Part shown: positions 61,947-64,000 of the stretch, piece by piece
Layout: each line of letters starts with the position of its first letter
How positions within the stretch are numbered: position 1 is the first letter of the stretch
Source: DSSM01 sp964484125
GTDB lineage: Bacteria > Bacteroidota > Ignavibacteria > Tepidaquicellales > Tepidaquicellaceae
DNA: 64,000 bases
Assembly: GCA_964484125.1 (NCBI GenBank)
Contig: CAZAEK010000002.1
Span: 164,539 to 228,538, forward strand
Direction: 5' to 3'
Notes under the pieces: model-generated
Told to the model about the DNA's origin: nothing
Databases searched by the model: none
Seen by the model: only the letters and a program-made list of their open reading frames with translations
Made by a program: the position numbers and the translations under genes

Positions 61947-63014
61947 TTATTTGATGATTTGATTTTCGATACCAAATAAAGTTGCAATCAAAGCAGTCCT
62001 TATCCACATTCCGTTGCGTTCCTGCCGCCAGTACATAGCTCTTGGGTCATCATCAACAGTTACTTCGATTTCGGCTCTACGCGGAAGGGGATGCATAATA
62101 ATTGCATCTTTTTTCATAAGTTTTAATAAATCTTTTTTCAAATGAAACTTTGAATAATCAATATTTTTTGATTCGTTATTGACATCGTATTCATCCTGAA
62201 TTCTCGTCATATAAACAGCATCAGCATACTTCAGATTCTTTTGCATATTATCTGATTCAATATATGAAATTTTATTCTTTTTAAGAAAATCTCTTATATC
62301 CTGTTCAACTTTCAGATAATCTGGTGCAACATAAATAATTTTTACATTCTTATAATTTTTAAGAAGAAGTGTAAGTGAGCGGATTGTCCTTCCTCTTTTT
62401 AAATCTCCAACCATCATAATTGTTTTACCGTCAATCCCTCCTTTTTTCTCAAAAGAATAATTCAGAGTGTAGAGGTCTAACAATGCCTGTGTAGGGTGCT
62501 GGTCTTTTCCCGAACCTCCGTTAATAACCGGTATAGGTCTTTTGGTTTTATTCAGAAGCCATGCAGATTTTTCAGCCATTCCTGCTTCAAAGTGCCTCAT
62601 AATAATAATATCTGCATAGGAACTGAAAGTTCTGATAGTATCTTCAGGTGTTTCGCCTTTAAGTTCTGAAGATGTCGAAGTTGAACGGATTTCGCTGACT
62701 TTTAATCCGAGTATATAACATGCACTTTGAAAAGAAACAAAAGTCCTTGTTGAGGGCTGTACAAAATATAACATAGCTCTCTTATGTGAAAGCAGAGTCT
62801 GAAGCATATCGAGCCCTTCTTTAGTTTTAGCAGTGTGTCTTATTTTGGTTGCGAGATTGAAAAGGTTTTCAAGTCTTTTCCTGTTAAATTGTTGTGAAAA
62901 TAAACAATCAAACATTTTGCCGTCTTTTTCAAAGAAATCAAGTTTATCTGTTAAAGGTACCTTGTAAAACTCCTCCCATGAAAGTTTATCTAAATTAATT
63001 TTTTTCTTAGCCAT
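61947..63014 (-). CDS. pyrB: Aspartate carbamoyltransferase
   Basis: The 355-residue protein belongs to the transcarbamylase family. The carbamoyl-phosphate loop is PSTRTFVSF (about 98-106). The aspartate-side STSSELKGE supplies the mobile Lys seen in ATCases, and HPTQALLDLYTL, HPLPRRAEI and RNGMWIRTAL follow. ATCase makes carbamoyl-aspartate, the second step of pyrimidine synthesis. It lies directly after arcC with a 21-base gap and before fabD. No pyrI regulatory subunit is present in the window. Confidence 0.85.
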   Translation of the reverse strand: MAKKKINLDKLSWEEFYKVPLTDKLDFFEKDGKMFDCLFSQQFNRKRLENLFNLATKIRHTAKTKEGLDMLQTLLSHKRAMLYFVQPSTRTFVSFQSACYILGLKVSEIRSTSTSSELKGETPEDTIRTFSSYADIIIMRHFEAGMAEKSAWLLNKTKRPIPVINGGSGKDQHPTQALLDLYTLNYSFEKKGGIDGKTIMMVGDLKRGRTIRSLTLLLKNYKNVKIIYVAPDYLKVEQDIRDFLKKNKISYIESDNMQKNLKYADAVYMTRIQDEYDVNNESKNIDYSKFHLKKDLLKLMKKDAIIMHPLPRRAEIEVTVDDDPRAMYWRQERNGMWIRTALIATLFGIENQIIK

Positions 63015-63035
63015 AAATATATTTATTTTTAAAAA

Positions 63036-63992
63036 TTAAGGGTGAATTACAGTTCCTGCTTTTCCGTTCAAAGCATCATTCAGTCTTTCTATACTTGAGA
63101 TGATTGCTTTCTTTCCTGTTGATGTAACAAATTCAATAGCTGCCTGAACTTTAGGTCCCATACTTCCTGCGGAAAAATGACCTTGTTCAATATATGTATT
63201 TGCTTCATCAAGATTCATATCTTTTAATGTAATCTGGTTTTCTTTCTTGAAATTAATATAACAATAATCAACATTTGTCAGTATTATGAGTTTATCAGCA
63301 TTTATATCAATTGCAAGACGTGCAGAAGCTAAATCTTTATCAATTACTGCTTCAACACCTCTGATTTCATCTTTATTTGAATTATAATAAACCGGAATAC
63401 CGCCGCCGCCAACTGCAATAACAAGATAATTATTATTTAATAAATCTTTTATTATTCTTGCTTCGTTAATTTTAATCGGCTTTGGAGAAGGTACAACTCT
63501 CCTGAAACCTTTACCTGCAGGGTCTTTAGCAAACACCCAATCCTTTTTATTTCTTAAAATTTCGTTTTTCTGATTTTCGTTATAATAAGGACCAATTGGT
63601 TTTGAAAACTTTGAGAAAGCCGGGTCGTTTTCATCAACCATAACCTGAGTTAGAATAGTTAGTATCTGTTTATCAATTCCTTTTCTTCTGAAATCATTCT
63701 GGATAGATTTTTGCAGTACATATCCAATTTCACCCTGTGTTTCTGCAACACATACATCAAGAGGCATAGGAGGAACTTTAGAGGCTGCCTCCTCATTCTG
63801 AATAAGTATATTGCCAACCTGTGGACCATTGCCATGAGTAAGAACAACTCTAAAATCCGAAGATAGCACATCATGAAGCTGTTCAGCAGTTTTATCGGCG
63901 GCTTCTTCTCTTTCTTCGATAGAGCCCTTAGACTTTGAGTTAAGCAGTGCATTACCGCCTAAGGCAATTACTATCAATTCATTGTTGTTCAT
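63036..63992 (-). CDS. arcC: Carbamate kinase
   Basis: ArcC interconverts carbamoyl phosphate plus ADP with carbamate and ATP. The start chosen is the ATG at 63992 (MNNNELIVIALGGNALL); a TTG two codons upstream lies at the window edge. The 318-residue enzyme has ALGGNALL (about 9-16), LTHGNGPQVGN, and VVAVGGGGIPVY-like and GSMGPKVQAAIEF motifs of the family. It heads an operon with pyrB, so the enzyme may supply or drain carbamoyl phosphate. Confidence 0.9.
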   Translation of the reverse strand: MNNNELIVIALGGNALLNSKSKGSIEEREEAADKTAEQLHDVLSSDFRVVLTHGNGPQVGNILIQNEEAASKVPPMPLDVCVAETQGEIGYVLQKSIQNDFRRKGIDKQILTILTQVMVDENDPAFSKFSKPIGPYYNENQKNEILRNKKDWVFAKDPAGKGFRRVVPSPKPIKINEARIIKDLLNNNYLVIAVGGGGIPVYYNSNKDEIRGVEAVIDKDLASARLAIDINADKLIILTNVDYCYINFKKENQITLKDMNLDEANTYIEQGHFSAGSMGPKVQAAIEFVTSTGKKAIISSIERLNDALNGKAGTVIHP

Positions 63993-64000
63993 ATTCAAAT

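Noticed and set aside
1..64000. CRISPR arrays, insertion sequences, prophage genes
   Set aside because: No regularly spaced repeat, transposase or phage protein was visible on either strand.

Overview
The window is AT-rich bacterial chromosome, densely coded on both strands. It most likely comes from the Ignavibacteria/Chlorobi side of the FCB group. The evidence is six secreted proteins with type IX secretion (T9SS) C-terminal domains, five of them carrying the Asn-(Tyr/Phe)-Pro-Asn-Pro-Phe-Asn-Pro motif common in Ignavibacteria, plus a PorV-family outer-membrane protein and a SusC/RagA-like TonB receptor. Several good TTGACA-N17-TATATT-like promoters also argue against a typical Bacteroidetes promoter system. 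I cannot name a species. I see no prophage, insertion sequence, integrase or CRISPR array, so this reads as core genome plus lineage-specific secreted proteins.

Layout. 1-10.7 kb: the end of a GT-C membrane glycosyltransferase, an outer-membrane barrel, pyrE-murI, an MlaF-like ATPase, secD-secF-STAS-purA, and the wall enzymes amidase and RlpA. 10.7-17.6 kb: a nitrogen/carbon block with two different glutamate dehydrogenases flanking a 999-residue protein (two receiver-like domains plus the PEP-synthase ATP-grasp domain) and a small zinc ribbon, followed by AhpC. 17.7-22.0 kb: a tight operon of Na+/solute symporter, ftsX, bcp and a GNAT protein. 22.2-37.1 kb: eight same-strand envelope and secretion genes, including three T9SS cargo proteins (one a phospholipase D-type protein), two lipoproteins, a TonB receptor, a PorV-like protein and a GT-C-like membrane protein. 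37.2-43.3 kb: an NtrC-type regulator, hppD, a lone Hpt protein, aspS, ahcY and tRNA-Thr(CGT), followed by a partial tandem tRNA copy with an exchanged anticodon arm. 43.4-52.2 kb: three more T9SS cargo genes around a type III polyketide synthase, its ICMT-type methyltransferase and an APC permease. 52.3-64 kb: lepA-lepB, a histone H1-like protein, sdhC-sdhD without sdhA/B, argF, a UPF0316 protein, and the minus-strand operon arcC-pyrB-fabD-DUF3109-fabG-SDR-terC.

The points most worth following are the receiver/ATP-grasp/glutamate dehydrogenase operon, the anticodon-swapped tRNA duplication, the two-gene alkylpyrone-type polyketide locus, a perfect 17-bp dyad over the permease promoter, and the linked secretion/phospholipase-D cluster. 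Most gene calls rest on recognisable family motifs. Regulatory calls rest on visual pattern matching only.
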